From Dipylidium caninum (taxonomy: Eukaryota; Platyhelminthes; Cestoda; Cyclophyllidea; Dipylidiidae): a stretch of 64,000 nucleotides of DNA. A model generated the notes under the pieces. That model ran no database searches. It was not told the DNA's origin and worked only from the letters and a program-made list of their open reading frames with translations. Where the stretch lies: NCBI GenBank assembly GCA_017562135.1, contig QEYB01001162.1:62001-126000 (forward strand), written 5' to 3'. Positions 26,234 through 38,000 of the stretch are shown here, in pieces (within the stretch, counting starts at the first letter, position 1; every line of letters begins with the position of its first letter). Made by a program: the position numbers and the translations under genes.

Positions 26234-26955
26234 CCTCTTTCTCTGCCACTCGCTCTCCTCCTGCACAGTCGTCGGGCCGACGGACATTCTGTGTGGCAGT
26301 GAACGCGACGACCGGTGTGTGCAACGATGACGGAGAGCCTCGCGGAAAGGCTGGACGTCTTAGCCTGTCCGCTGCGTCCATCCGCCTCCACCAGGGCACT
26401 GCGAACCGCCGTCGCATGCTCGATCGAGCGGATTTTGGCGCTGGAATGGCCACCCGCCTCCGCCTGTCTACTTCGTCTGCAAACGCTCTTCGTGAGTTCT
26501 TCTCTCTCCCATCCCCTTCCGTCGTTGGGGAGGATGGAGGGTGAGGGAAGCAGACCGCGTCGCCTCGATGCGGGGCCTTCGAGTGGCCTTCGAGTGGCCT
26601 TCAAGTGGCCTTCAAGTGGCCCAGGCAGACTGCTGTCTCGAGGGCATGTTGTCCTCCGTGTGGCCTGGCCTGGCCTGGCATGGCATGGCATGGCAATGGC
26701 ATGGCACCCTTCTGCAGAGTCCCCTCTTCCTCACAACCCTGCCGCCACTGCAGCCACGCACTGTCTCGCCTCCGGTGGGGCTGTCGACTCCCAGCCTGCC
26801 GGTGTACGAGTGTTCGTGCGCCCTCTTGAGTGGAGGCCAGTCGGCTGCCTCGCACCGTTTGGTGAAGACGAAGGATCTCTACGTGGAGCAGGCGAGATGT
26901 TGGATGCAGGAGGAAGAAGAAAGGACGGCGTTCGACGTATTTCAGTGCCAGCTCC

Positions 26956-27004
<49 letters not shown>

Positions 27005-27311
27005 GTCTCTCTCTCGCGCGCGCCCGCGTTCTGGACCTACTCAAAGTGGCCCTCCTTTCTCCCAATCACCACGTCCTAACAAAAGTGGAGGAAAAAGTGC
27101 AGCGCTTCATCCTCGCCCCATGAAACCGCATCTCGAGAAACGCCCAATTTAAATGGAGGAGGCGGAGGCGGAGGCGACGTGGGGCGACGTGGGGCGACGT
27201 GGGGCGACGTGGAGGCGGACAATTCGAACGCCAACAAGGACAATAATAAAACGCACTTTGACTGTGGTAAAGTTAAGTGCGGAGTTCAAAGGTGCCGTCG
27301 AGTTTGATGTG

Positions 27312-27345
<34 letters not shown>

Positions 27346-30300
27346 ACACACAAACACGCTGACAAGAGAAGTTGTGGGGGGGAGGTGGCAGGAGCGGATG
27401 AGGGGATGAGGGGATGAGGGGATGAGGGGAGGAGGTGAGGAGGAGAGGGGAGAGAGAGAAGAGAAGAGAAGGGAAGAGAGGAGGGGAAAGAAGAGAAGAG
27501 GAGAGCAGAAAGGAGAAGAGGAGAGGAGAAGAGTAGGACAGCAACGGTGGCCTTTACGGTCCTTTAATTGCAGCCTCGTGTCGTTTGTCTGGTGCGCGGA
27601 GCAGCTTCGCTGCGCCACCAGACGCGGTGAAGTCGGGGGGTTAAGCGGCGTGGCGTGGCGTTGCGTTGCGTGGCGGAGGAGACGAGGGCAAATGGCCTCG
27701 CCTGCCTTTCCACTGCGCCTTCGCCTCCGCCTCCGCCTCCGCCTCCGCCTCCGCCTCTCAGTGGACAGAGAGGAGGCGGAGACAGCATTTGCCGGTGTGG
27801 TGGAGGAGTGAGGAAGACTTGACTCTCCAGAGGCGCGCGTTGGAGGTGAACAAGCGATGGAGGAGCCAAATTCCCTTCAGGCGCCCATTCGTCGTACATC
27901 GGCGGCGGCGGCAGTGAAACAGAAGCCCAATTCTGGAAAGTCGTCTTTTCGCTGAACATGGGGGGTGGAGGAGTTTCGGGGGCCACGAAACCTCACCACG
28001 ACAAATGTGCACATCGTCGACGAGTCAGTGGGCAAATAGATTTCGGGTGAGGCAGTCGGTGGGTTGACGATTGCACCGGAAGCCAATGTCTCCACTTACG
28101 CGGTGCATTCTTCCTTCCCAATTCCGTGGCGGAGGGGAACTCCTGCTTCAACCGACAAGTGAATATCAGCAAGGATTTGGCGGCTGCGTTGACGCGCTCG
28201 TGCTGAAAGGAGAGAAAGGAGACACTTGAGGGTGACAGTGTGGAGCACACTCGTACGTCATTTCCCGGTGGGCGCCCTTCTCTCCGAGTCCGCCACTCGG
28301 TGGTGCACTCCGACGAGGGCGCCGAAGCTCCACTGTTCTGCAGAAGCATCCTCTTCTCGGACCACTGTCGGGACGCGAGTGTGAGTGGGGGTCGGTGGGA
28401 GGTGGTGTCTCTCGTGCACCCGCTTCGGTGTGCGCAGTTGAGGTCCCAACACCACTCAATCACGCGCCCCCACAAGTAAAGATTGTATCGCCGCCACCGA
28501 ATCCGCGTTGGCCACCTCAACGCTCGTTTCTCATCCCTGCGTGGGTCGCGCAATCTCCCCTCCTCCTCCTCGCCTCCCTCGCCCTCCTCGCCCTCCTCGC
28601 CCTCCTCGTCCTCCTCCTCCTGTCATTTCTGCGTGGATTTATTCACTTGCCTCGAGTCGAGCGCTGACCACAGGCTGACCATTTAACCCCCATTTTATCC
28701 TCAAATTGGCAAATAGCAAAGGAGAAGGGCAAGGCGGTCTGAAATGCAGGGCTGCGGCTCTTTGAGTTGGAGACCGCGTGGCATTAAAGTGAACTGAAAG
28801 CGTGTTTATGCACCGTTGGGCGCCAAGAATGGGAAGGACGAGGGTGAAGAAGCGCTCGTTTCGAGTGTAAAAGGCATTTTGTGGACGACTTCTCGACCAG
28901 ACCGGCATTCCGCCTGTCCGCGAGGCGGTGGAGGAGGATTTTCCTCCGCCGTCCCAATGGAGGTGCTCAGCGAGCACGGAGGCGCCGTCGAGTCGAGTGA
29001 GAGTTCGGAGGGCATCGCTACGCCTCGCCTCAATCCGATGAGGCGCGAGCGAATGTGGCCACGTCAATCCTCCAACGACGCGCCGCACAGATTGCGGAGA
29101 GTGGCCTGACTTTTGGCGACTCGAAGTTCGCCACAAAGGTGGTTTGAAGAGAGGCCCAAGGGAATCGAGGGAGTCTCGCGAAGCCTTACCTCGCCAGCCT
29201 CTCAGCACACGTGCAAACAGACCCGGAGGTGGCCTCCATGGGGACACTTGGGAAGACGAGACCGCCAGACGTGGGCAGCACGGCGGACACACAGGAAGGC
29301 ATAAAGCAGAAAGGCAGAAAGACACATGGGGAAGTGCGAAGGGACGAACCGCGAGTTGGCCGCCGGCGGAGGGAGGAGGGAGGGGCGAGTCCGCGTTGCC
29401 CGCTGGCCACGGGGATGTCCACTGGGAGGAGCGCGCACCGTCCGCGTGGAGGCCGGAGTCGCAGACGAGGTGGGCGTCGTTGGCGTAGCTGCTTCGTCGA
29501 GGGGAGAGGAGAGCAGCGTTACGTCGGTCTCATCACGAGGGGCGTGGAGGTCTCTACGCTCTCCACCAAAGCGGGTGGCGAGGGGAGGAGGCAAATGCCG
29601 GCCAAACCGCCCCTACTTGCAGCGACTTCTGCCTCCCCTCGGGGGCAACAGATCGCTGGCCATGCGGTCTGAGGGTTTGGCCACCTACTAAACTTGTTTC
29701 TCAGACATCCACCCTCCTCCTCTCGAGGATACACTTTCTCGTGGGCAGCAACCAAGGTGTCCTTCGAGTTTGGCTACCACTGCGGGCAAATCCTCTGTGT
29801 GGCCGCACCAGTCGGTCGGTGAATCGCTCTCTGACGCCGACTGGGCGTCCAGGAGGAGGATTAGCGGGAGGAGCAGGAGGAGGAGCAGGAGGAGGAGCAG
29901 GAGGAGGAGGAGGAGGAGGTGGAAGAGACGAGGACGCAGGGAAGGGGGGAGCGCCTTCACCTGCTCTCCAACTTGTCCTATCTGTCGGAAGGTATTTTTT
30001 GCGGGACGATGCAAGAGGCGGAGACAAGGGGAAGCAGCGAGGCGATGCTCACCCACTTGGTGAGAAGTCGCGCAGGCGCGGAGGTGTGATTTACTGCAGC
30101 CCCTTGCCGCGGCAGACAGGAGGTTCCGCCCCGGGGTCATTCATTCACCCCCTTCAAGTTGTGCTTCCGCCTCGGAGGCGCCACGCCACTGGCCCCAAAT
30201 TGTCTGCCATTCTGCCTGCTGCAACGCACACGCACCGAGAGAGCGGCGACTGCTCCGTCGGATTGCAGCATTCACCGCCTTTCTGATGGGCGAATTCGGT

Positions 30301-30655
30301 GGTTTGGCTGGTTCGTCGAGTCTCATGCAAGTTAGTTTAGTTGACTTGCGCGGTTTGAGGTCCACTTCGATGGGAGCAGACGTGGCCCACATCGAAGTGG
30401 ATGGAAGACGCTCAGCCTCGACTGCTCGCATCCTCTGTGGCCGACGCCTTTTCGCGGAATTCGGCCAACAATCGGGCCTCTTCTGCACCCGCAGAGGCAG
30501 CCGCAGCCGGTGATCTTCCCACTAGGCTCGTTTAGCTCAAGTGGATGTGCAGTTTCGTTGGGCCTGCGGTCATCCTTCTGGGTGGGAGTCAACGGGATGC
30601 GCCGGCGTCAAATTTGGTGGATGTGGGAGAGGAGGATGAGCGCACCTCATCCCCC

Positions 30656-30712
30656 TTCGTCTCGTCTCGTCTCGTCTCGTCTCGTCTCGTCTCGTCTCGT
30701 CGCGTCTCGTCT
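30656..30712. repeat. (TCTCG)n microsatellite
   Basis: About ten copies of a pentanucleotide near the outer end of the IR1 right arm, followed by CTCCTC-rich sequence to about 30800. The left arm counterpart at about 4555-4577 has only three or four copies (GAGAC read on the other strand). Confidence 0.9.
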
Positions 30713-31185
30713 CCTCCTCCTCCTCATCCTCTTCTTCCTCATCATCCTCCTCTTCTTCCTCCTCATCCTCGTCCTCGTCCTCGTCCCCCTCTTCGGGTCC
30801 ATCACGCGTTGCCACTGTGGATGGGTGGACACCTGGTTCGCCGGTGAAAGCACTTCCGAGAGTTGGACAACAGACTGCTGGTGAGAATTGGGACGCCGGC
30901 GGCTCAGTGTAATCTCTGCCCCACATCGTCTAACACCACTCCCCCACGGTGGGAAACAATAATTCCCACCGAATGGCGGCGGTTTCTGCTGCTGCTGGCT
31001 GTCGATGCAGCCTGAAACTGAGCCTCGAGCTGTCTGCTCAGGTAGGCTGTTGCGAGTGACGACAAAACCTTCGTGGGCGGGGGGGGGAGCGGTGGAGTGG
31101 GGGTGGGGGGGGGCGGGAGCAGAGGAGCGCGCATCGTGGCGAGGAGTGTCGACCTCCACAGGTACAACGTGCAGATTCGCAGTAC

Positions 31186-31898
31186 TGATGATTTGCAGTA
31201 CGCCCCCGCCAGGCAGTTTGCCATCGTCTTCGACTCGGAACTTCGCAGCGCCTCGCCGTGATGACCGAGGCGACAAGTCTGGCAGATGTTTTTTGACCTG
31301 GAGAATTAGTTGAGTTGGCTCAGATGGATGCAGTCGTCACTCTGCCACGACCAAGTGCTCTGTCCTCACCTCTCCTCTCCGCCCCCCTTGGCCCACGCCG
31401 ACGGCATCGTCCCACACCGACCTGCGGCACACTCGTGAGCCCAACGGGCCATTCGTCTGTGTGGATGGGGCAGAGAAGGACTGTCCGACACCCGCTTGAA
31501 TTGGCCTCAGCCCGACCACGATGACCGACTCAAACAAAAGGGCTAATCAGAAAATAAAATAGACTCCCTGTGCTTTCGTGTCTCCGTTCTGTTCTGCCCA
31601 CATTTTATGGGCCAACGAGCATCATTAAAGTTCTGCCCCCACCCCCCTCCTCCTCCGCCTCCCGCCGCCGCATTATATCACTTATTGTTGTGATTTGGAA
31701 CGCGTTTTAATGGGAATTACAACACACGAGAGCTCTTTTCCTCCGCTGCGATTGGCGCCCCTGGCCTCCCTCGGCGCCGACGGGCTCTCGGGGCCGCCCG
31801 CACCCACCGACCACCTCTCTCCGCGACGTCTCGCGGTCTGCCGGTGGATCCGGTCGCCCCATTCCCAAATGTCGTCCACATAGTGGCACAGCACTTAC
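31186..31898. other. Region downstream of the last recognised glypican exon
   Basis: Single-copy DNA between glypican exon 10 and the IR1 right arm. The rest of the glypican (region after CWNG, serine-glycine attachment sites, GPI signal) would be expected here or further downstream on the minus strand. I could not find an exon in the needed phase. A minus-strand open stretch around 31420-31545 (containing VIVVGL) is the nearest candidate, but its acceptor is in the wrong phase. No minus-strand AATAAA was seen here. Confidence 0.4.
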
Positions 31899-32020
31899 GG
31901 GCCGATGGCTGTGCCGTTCCAACAGTCCTGGGAGGAGGTGCTCGCCGACGCTGAGAGGAAGGCCGATTCTCTGCATATTTTCGACGGCGCACTAATCCAC
32001 AGGCGTCTGAGACTTTGGAG
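31899..32020 (-). CDS. Glypican exon 10, LW...C and CWNG motifs
   Basis: Acceptor TTCTTGTCTTAG and donor GTAAGT. It encodes LQSLRRLWISAPSKICRES and SSQDCWNGTAIG, matching the family's W..LP..IC..E and CWNG. Phase 0 in, phase 2 out. The next exon, expected to carry the Y...V...GL..Q..NPE region, was not located. Confidence 0.85.
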
Positions 32021-35000
32021 CTAAGACAAGAAAAATGCGGTATATGGAACAATCCTTGCTAGTGAGATTTTTACCTCCTTTCCTATCTTTCGTGTCTCCC
32101 CATTCACTGGTGGACATGGGCTTGCAAAGGAGGCCACGAAAGGCAAAGTGCCGCCTTGGCGGAGTCTGGGAGTGGGTTAATTACCCGTATTTGTCCTCCT
32201 CGGTCTTCCCTCTGGCTCGCTCCTGTGCGTGTGCGTGCGTTTTTCCCTTCTCCTCAAGTCGGAGAACCCCGCGACCAGGGCATTACCGCATGGGGTGGGT
32301 CCCTGGCCCAGGAGCAGGCCGCGGGTTCTCCGGATAGCGCAATAGTGGCACTTACCTTGTGGGAGATGAGCAAGAACTGGGTTCTAGTTGAGACGGGAGG
32401 TGTCGACGACCTCCTTTCCCCGACGGCGGCTAAGTCGACCGAACCGTGCGACAGCACATCACCCGCGAGGAGGTCGGCGCCGCATTCAATGGGCACCTCG
32501 GATGAGAGAGGGGGGAGAAGGGAAAAAAATTTACCAAACAAACTGTATTTCGCGCTTTCGGGGGGCTCCGCCCTGCACGACGCACTTTGTAAACGCCTTA
32601 GGTATCGAGTGAGATGGAAAGCGGAGTCTGAGCGGAGCACTCAAGGCGAATGGATATTCTCTGCTCCGGTTTCGAGATTGGAAGTCTCCTAAATCGCCCA
32701 GACGCGACTCGACTACCGCCTCTCTTACCGCAGTGTCGGGCAACTGTTGCCAAACTTTAGCTGCTTCCAAGGGAGCGCCAGACAACAAAAATTGACAGCA
32801 CCTCTGACTACGCATTATCTGCCGCTCTCTCGAGGTCTCCTCTTATTTCCCGGCCGTCTTCCCATTCAACATCCCTCAAAGCCTCCGAATAAGCCATCAA
32901 TCAGCACAAGTCTCATTGTCCAGACTGATGAGACTTTCTGCGTGAATACGATTGCTCTCCTTCATGTGTTTGGATCTTCTGATGACACTTTGCGACAGCC
33001 AGTTACGCAGGAGGGGAGGAGGTTTCTCTGGGCACTTCGGTGGCCAAAATTCCCACTAACACCATCGTGCCCCACACGAGCATCTGTGTTTGGCATTAGG
33101 CTAGCTTAGGAGAGTGAATAAATGTCCTGACGCCTTTAATTACACCTTCAAACGATATCGGCCTATGTCCAACGCGCCAATCGCATCATTTTACGGCTTC
33201 AGTGGCTTAAAAGAGTTGTCGCGCACTGGCAGGCGCGGTCAACCGTTTTTCCTAGTCCGATGTGAATTGAGTGCGTGAACGACCAAGCGCAGGAAGCCTG
33301 GCTTTTACCAGTGGTCAGTAAAATGCGTTGAAGACTTCATGGAGAGCGCTTCACCGGAAACCCTCCCTCCTCCGACCCCGTTCAAGAACAAGTTGCAAGA
33401 CCGAGTGTCAGTCCCCTTCCTTAGGTCCGGATGGACTTCCAGGCCGCAGTCGTCGCGATGGCGAGGGGAGAGTAACGTGGCAAATGCTCAGGAGGAGACT
33501 GACTCACGACTTCTTGGACGGCCTTCAGCACTGCCCAATGAAGTTCGAGGACGGCTCTGGGCGCATTGGCGAGGATGCCTTTGAGCAAGAGTTTGGAGGG
33601 GTTCAACCAGGCTTGCAGTTGCTCGTAGAGTGTGTCTGGATAAGGCGAAAAAAGGCATAATGAGGCTGGTTGTCTTTTCCGTGACACAAGACTGCGTGTC
33701 CATCGCCTGCAACACGCGTCTGGGGCTGCAATGCTGCCGTCGCGAGGCCTGGAAGTGTCAGAGTGGCCTATTGCCAACTGGCAACCCACTGCCGACATGT
33801 ATGGACCAACAACGCAACCTACTCGCAAAGGTGGAGATAAAAGTGAAGGATTTGTGGTGCAAACGGCGACGAGGGTAACCAAAACGCCTCTGAGTCCGCG
33901 CCAGGTCCTCCACAGTTCAGCCAAAAGTAGCGGGACCCCTTTTGGACAAGCACAGAACCTTCAGTCGCTACAGATGTGTTCATTTCCTTTCATTTCGACC
34001 TCGAGGCGAGAGTTTTAGAACCATTGCCTCTGCAGACAGACTAAATTCCGCCATTGAAATGTGATTTCCCCGCAGACTTCTCCAGGGAGAAGATTACAAT
34101 GCTTCCGCCAGGACACCGAACTCGTCGAAGAAGGAGGTTTTCTTCAATGGGGAGCACTGAGGCCGCGAGCACCTCGCCACTGGAGGCCATGGAAGGCCAC
34201 GAACGAGAGCTCCTCCTCAAAAAAGGCGTCTTCCCACGACGTAACGACTTCAATTAATTTTCCAAGACGTGCGCTCTTGCTTGCCGCGGCAACCACAAGG
34301 CGACTGGGCACACAAGGACAACTCACCGATGAGGTTGGTCCAGGAAGATTGGAGTTTGTTGATTGGACGAAGGCAGTGAGTCAAGGAGACCTCGCAAAAG
34401 GCGGGACACGGGTGGACGAGGGGGTAACCGGCACAGAGGGCGCAGTGGTGCATCCGCATGAGCATCCGGTCGCATCCATTACCGCCCAGATCGAACTGGA
34501 CAACGCCATTGGAGTGGAGAGGAAAAAGAGAAAGGTAAGTGATGAGGTGTTTCGACGACGACGACGACTACCACGAACACTTTGGCTCTCACTGATTGTC
34601 TGGAGGCGTGTGAACTTCAAGACTCGGGCTTCGCGGCTGAAGAGCTGCTTGTCAAAAAGGCTAGAAGGCGCTCGGACGCCTCCACCGCGTGTTCTTTTGC
34701 CCAAACCCAAAATGTTAATCTCGGCTGTTTATTCATTGCCACGAGTGAGGCTGACCGAAGACGTCTGACCGAGTCGACGATAAGTGAGCGGCACGAAATG
34801 TGTGGCGAACCGTCGGATGGGCACGAGACGCGGCTTATTCGACTAACCCCCAACAGAATGAAACTCCTCGTCCAAAGTCTAAGGACCGACGCTGACTCTA
34901 ACGCTCTCGGTCCTGTTCCGCTTCGCCGCTTTCTTCGCTGATTTTGCAAGCGATTTTTCTCCTTCTGAGTTTCACGTGTTAGTTGCAACACACACACACT

Positions 35001-38000
35001 CACATACACAAAAGAAGGCGGAGAAGTGGGCGGAGAAAGTGGCCGATAAGAGGAAGGCGTTTCCCCCTCCTAGAAGCTTCAAATGCCACTTTACCGCGGT
35101 GGGGGCGTATTTCGTGAGTAGGAGTCGACTGGTTTTATTTCCACCCTCTTCCCACAACCAGACGTGATAGCCGATGTTTTCCCTTCACTTTTGGCTGCAG
35201 TGCTTTCCAAACACACGCACCGGACAGGCAGACAGACAGACAGACAGACAGAGAGGCGTGGGCTGGCGTTAAGGCGGAGCCAGCGCGCCTCCTCTTCGAG
35301 TCCCAAAGTGGCACCTGCGAGACTTCTATTTTTAAATCTTCTCCTCCTGCGCTGAAACCCTTCAGTCCACTGCCTCCTCGCAACATCCTGTCCCCTTCTC
35401 CAACGCCTGATTGGTTGCTCTCCTGCGGATTTGGACATGCTTAGCAAGGCAGGATGTCTGTGGAACTTGCGCACCGGGAGCACTTGAGGTGCGTCAATGT
35501 GGATAATGTGACAAATTACCATCCAACCTGTCCATCCACTCACAGAACTCAACTCCTGAAGCAGCCGCTGCAGGTACTCCAGAGTCTTGGTCGTCTCCAT
35601 GAGATGAACAATGCTGCGGAGAAGGTAGAAGACACGACCGCTCATTTTGGTGCGTTTCATGAACTCCCACACCGTCGCCTGGCCGCGTTTTGCCGCAATG
35701 GGCCAGCGAGATTCAAGGCCGCAGATGTGCGGACCCAAGAGGCTCCGTAGAATGTGCAGCACCTGGGAGATCTGAGCCCAGATTGCCCTTTCCAGGGTCC
35801 ACGAGCAACTAAAAGGCGAGTAAATGGGGGAAGGAGAATGTCTCCGTCTTCAATTGTCGTAACGCTGCCTGCGGTGGCTGCCAAGCGATTTTAATTTCGA
35901 GATGCGCTGCGGAGAATGGGCAGGGAAAGGGGAGGGGAGAGGCAAAGCGGCGGTCCCATCTGGCCTTTGTCTTCAAGAGCGTCATACGGTTGAATAAGTG
36001 GAAACCTTCTGCTTAGCACATGGTCCAAGTCGTGGACTAAGCGCCCCTTGGCGCGGGGAGGTGGAAGGAAGCGTTTCGGTGTTCATTTCCTCATGGTCCA
36101 GTAGAGTTTGGTGATCGCATGGGCGCCTCATGGCTGTCCGTAGAATGCAAAAAAGGGTCTTTTCGGGCAGTTGGAGGACGTCCACTTTGGATCGGTCAGA
36201 TGGGGACGAATGAGCAAAAACCGCGAGGGGAATGGAGACTTAAAGCGGGAAAAACGAAGTGATTTGGTCATCCACGCAGTCACTCCTTCGTGTGTTGCCT
36301 CAGACAGAAAACCCGATGGCTCCGGAGAGGGTTCGGAGCCTACAACTCGGGGTGTCCGCAACCGAATCGACAGATTTCAACCCCTCCCGACTGTCGCGAC
36401 GTCTCTCCTCTCCGTTGAATGCATTATTCACTGCTCCTGAAAGGAGGCAAGTAAGTCCCATGGAAGACCTCGCCGCTTCGCCATGACGTAGCACGTCAGA
36501 TGCCCCAAATCCTGCCTCGCCGGTATCCGCCCTCTGGCGAACTTTCTTCATATTCAGACGACTTAGACTGCGAACAAGCAGCCAGCTGACCCGGTAGAAT
36601 GAAAGTTCGGACAGAGGAACACCAGCGTCAGCACTTTGGATAAAGTGACTGTGGCAAAGTTGCCTTTACCTGCCAGTCCCTCCTTGTAGTCGGGGGAGTT
36701 TTAATGGCGTAAGCTTGGAAGAAATGCTCCTCTTCCACTGTTCGGTTGTCGAGATTCCCTTTTAAAGAACCTTCATGCAATGTTTGAGTCAAGAATGCTT
36801 CCGGCGACACCGGAAGTGGGAGAAGGGGAGCGAGAAGGTAAATCGTGGTGGGGAGGGGGGGGTGCGGAGGGGGGAGGTCGGTGTTACACACGCAACTCAA
36901 AGTAAAAATACTCAAACAAGACTCTCCCAGAAGACCACAAACTCCACAGCGTTGGGCCTCTGCATCACTGTGGTGAGTGGAATTTTTGCCAAAAAAGCTC
37001 TTCTATCGTCGAAGTGGCGGTTGGAGGCAGGTGAACGCCGCCCGTCGAGTCGGGGAGAAGCTGCCCATGCAAATGGTCGGGTCGCTGTGGTGTGGTGGAA
37101 GTGGAAAGTCGAGATGATCGCACCGTTTAGGGCAGGGGGATTTCGCGTCGCAATCGTATTAACGCCGGCCACACGGCGGTGTCGAAACTGCTCGCCATCG
37201 CGCTCATGTCCACACCCAATTCTTCGTTTACGCCGAGGAAGTCTCAGCCTTTCGCGAGCTCATAAGGCCGTTTACGCAATTCCCAATGCCTGGAGCTTTC
37301 AAATCCTAGAGCACGCGGCTCCTCAGCTCTGTCCAGGCCTACTCCTCCCCATCGGACAACAGTGCCGCCTAGTCTGGCGGAAATGGCGTCGGCTTGGGGC
37401 CAGGAATCTCACTTGGCGGCATGCAAATGCGTCCGAGGGGAGTTCTGCCCATCAGGAGACGGATGTCCGGGGGTTCACGGAGTCATTTGGCGCTGGAAGC
37501 CGAGAGGGAGACTCAACGACAACGTATGCTGACCAGCACGATGACAGAAACTGTAGCGTCTTATTGCAAGGAAGGGAAAACACCTCTCCTGCCTGCCACC
37601 ACGGCTAACAGCCCGGTCTGCCGGTTGTCTGGGACAGGCACGACTGGCCAGGCGACTCGGCGTCGCGTCCTCAACAGAACTCGGCCTAAAGCTAAGGACT
37701 GTCACTGGCGAATTTGCCACTAAAACCTCGTCCACCTCGTGGAACACGGGAACGGCTCCGCCGAGACGGCTGCGACCCATTCTGAGAAAGTTCTTCGGAC
37801 TCAATTGCAGTGAGCTTACACTCGTCGCGATGCCGGAAACACTCATTTTAGGGGGCACGAACTCCGACCGGAAGCCGTTACCTGTCACCGTATGCCCGCC
37901 TGTCCCCTCCCCGACTGTCCTGATCACAACCGGCGGTGATACAGTGATTTTTACTTCCTTTCCAATCCAATTATTCCCTTTCAAAAGGTGGCATTACGTT

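Larger units (their letters stand above)
22546..31185 (-). repeat. IR1 right arm, giant diverged inverted repeat
   Basis: Reverse-complement counterpart of 4096-14003. It is about 1.3 kb shorter, partly because several microsatellites are smaller here. The inner end lies at the GAGCTGTTCGCTTTTCATTC block, which matches the complement of 13980-14003. The outer end lies at GGTACAACGTGCAGATTCGC (31161-31185). No conserved coding sequence is seen. The arm begins about 0.7 kb downstream of the last recognised glypican exon, so it lies either in the 3' part of that gene or just beyond it. Confidence 0.9.

Noticed and set aside
4096..31185. IR1 as an assembly artefact (mirrored contig)
   Set aside because: The arms differ by substitutions, indels and repeat lengths throughout, and the spacer is unique.
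33760..33860. Minus-strand reading RCWSIHVGSGL, first thought to be the glypican CWNG exon
   Set aside because: It lies upstream of exon 8 in transcription order, which would reverse the family motif order. A proper DCWNG exon exists at 32020-31899.
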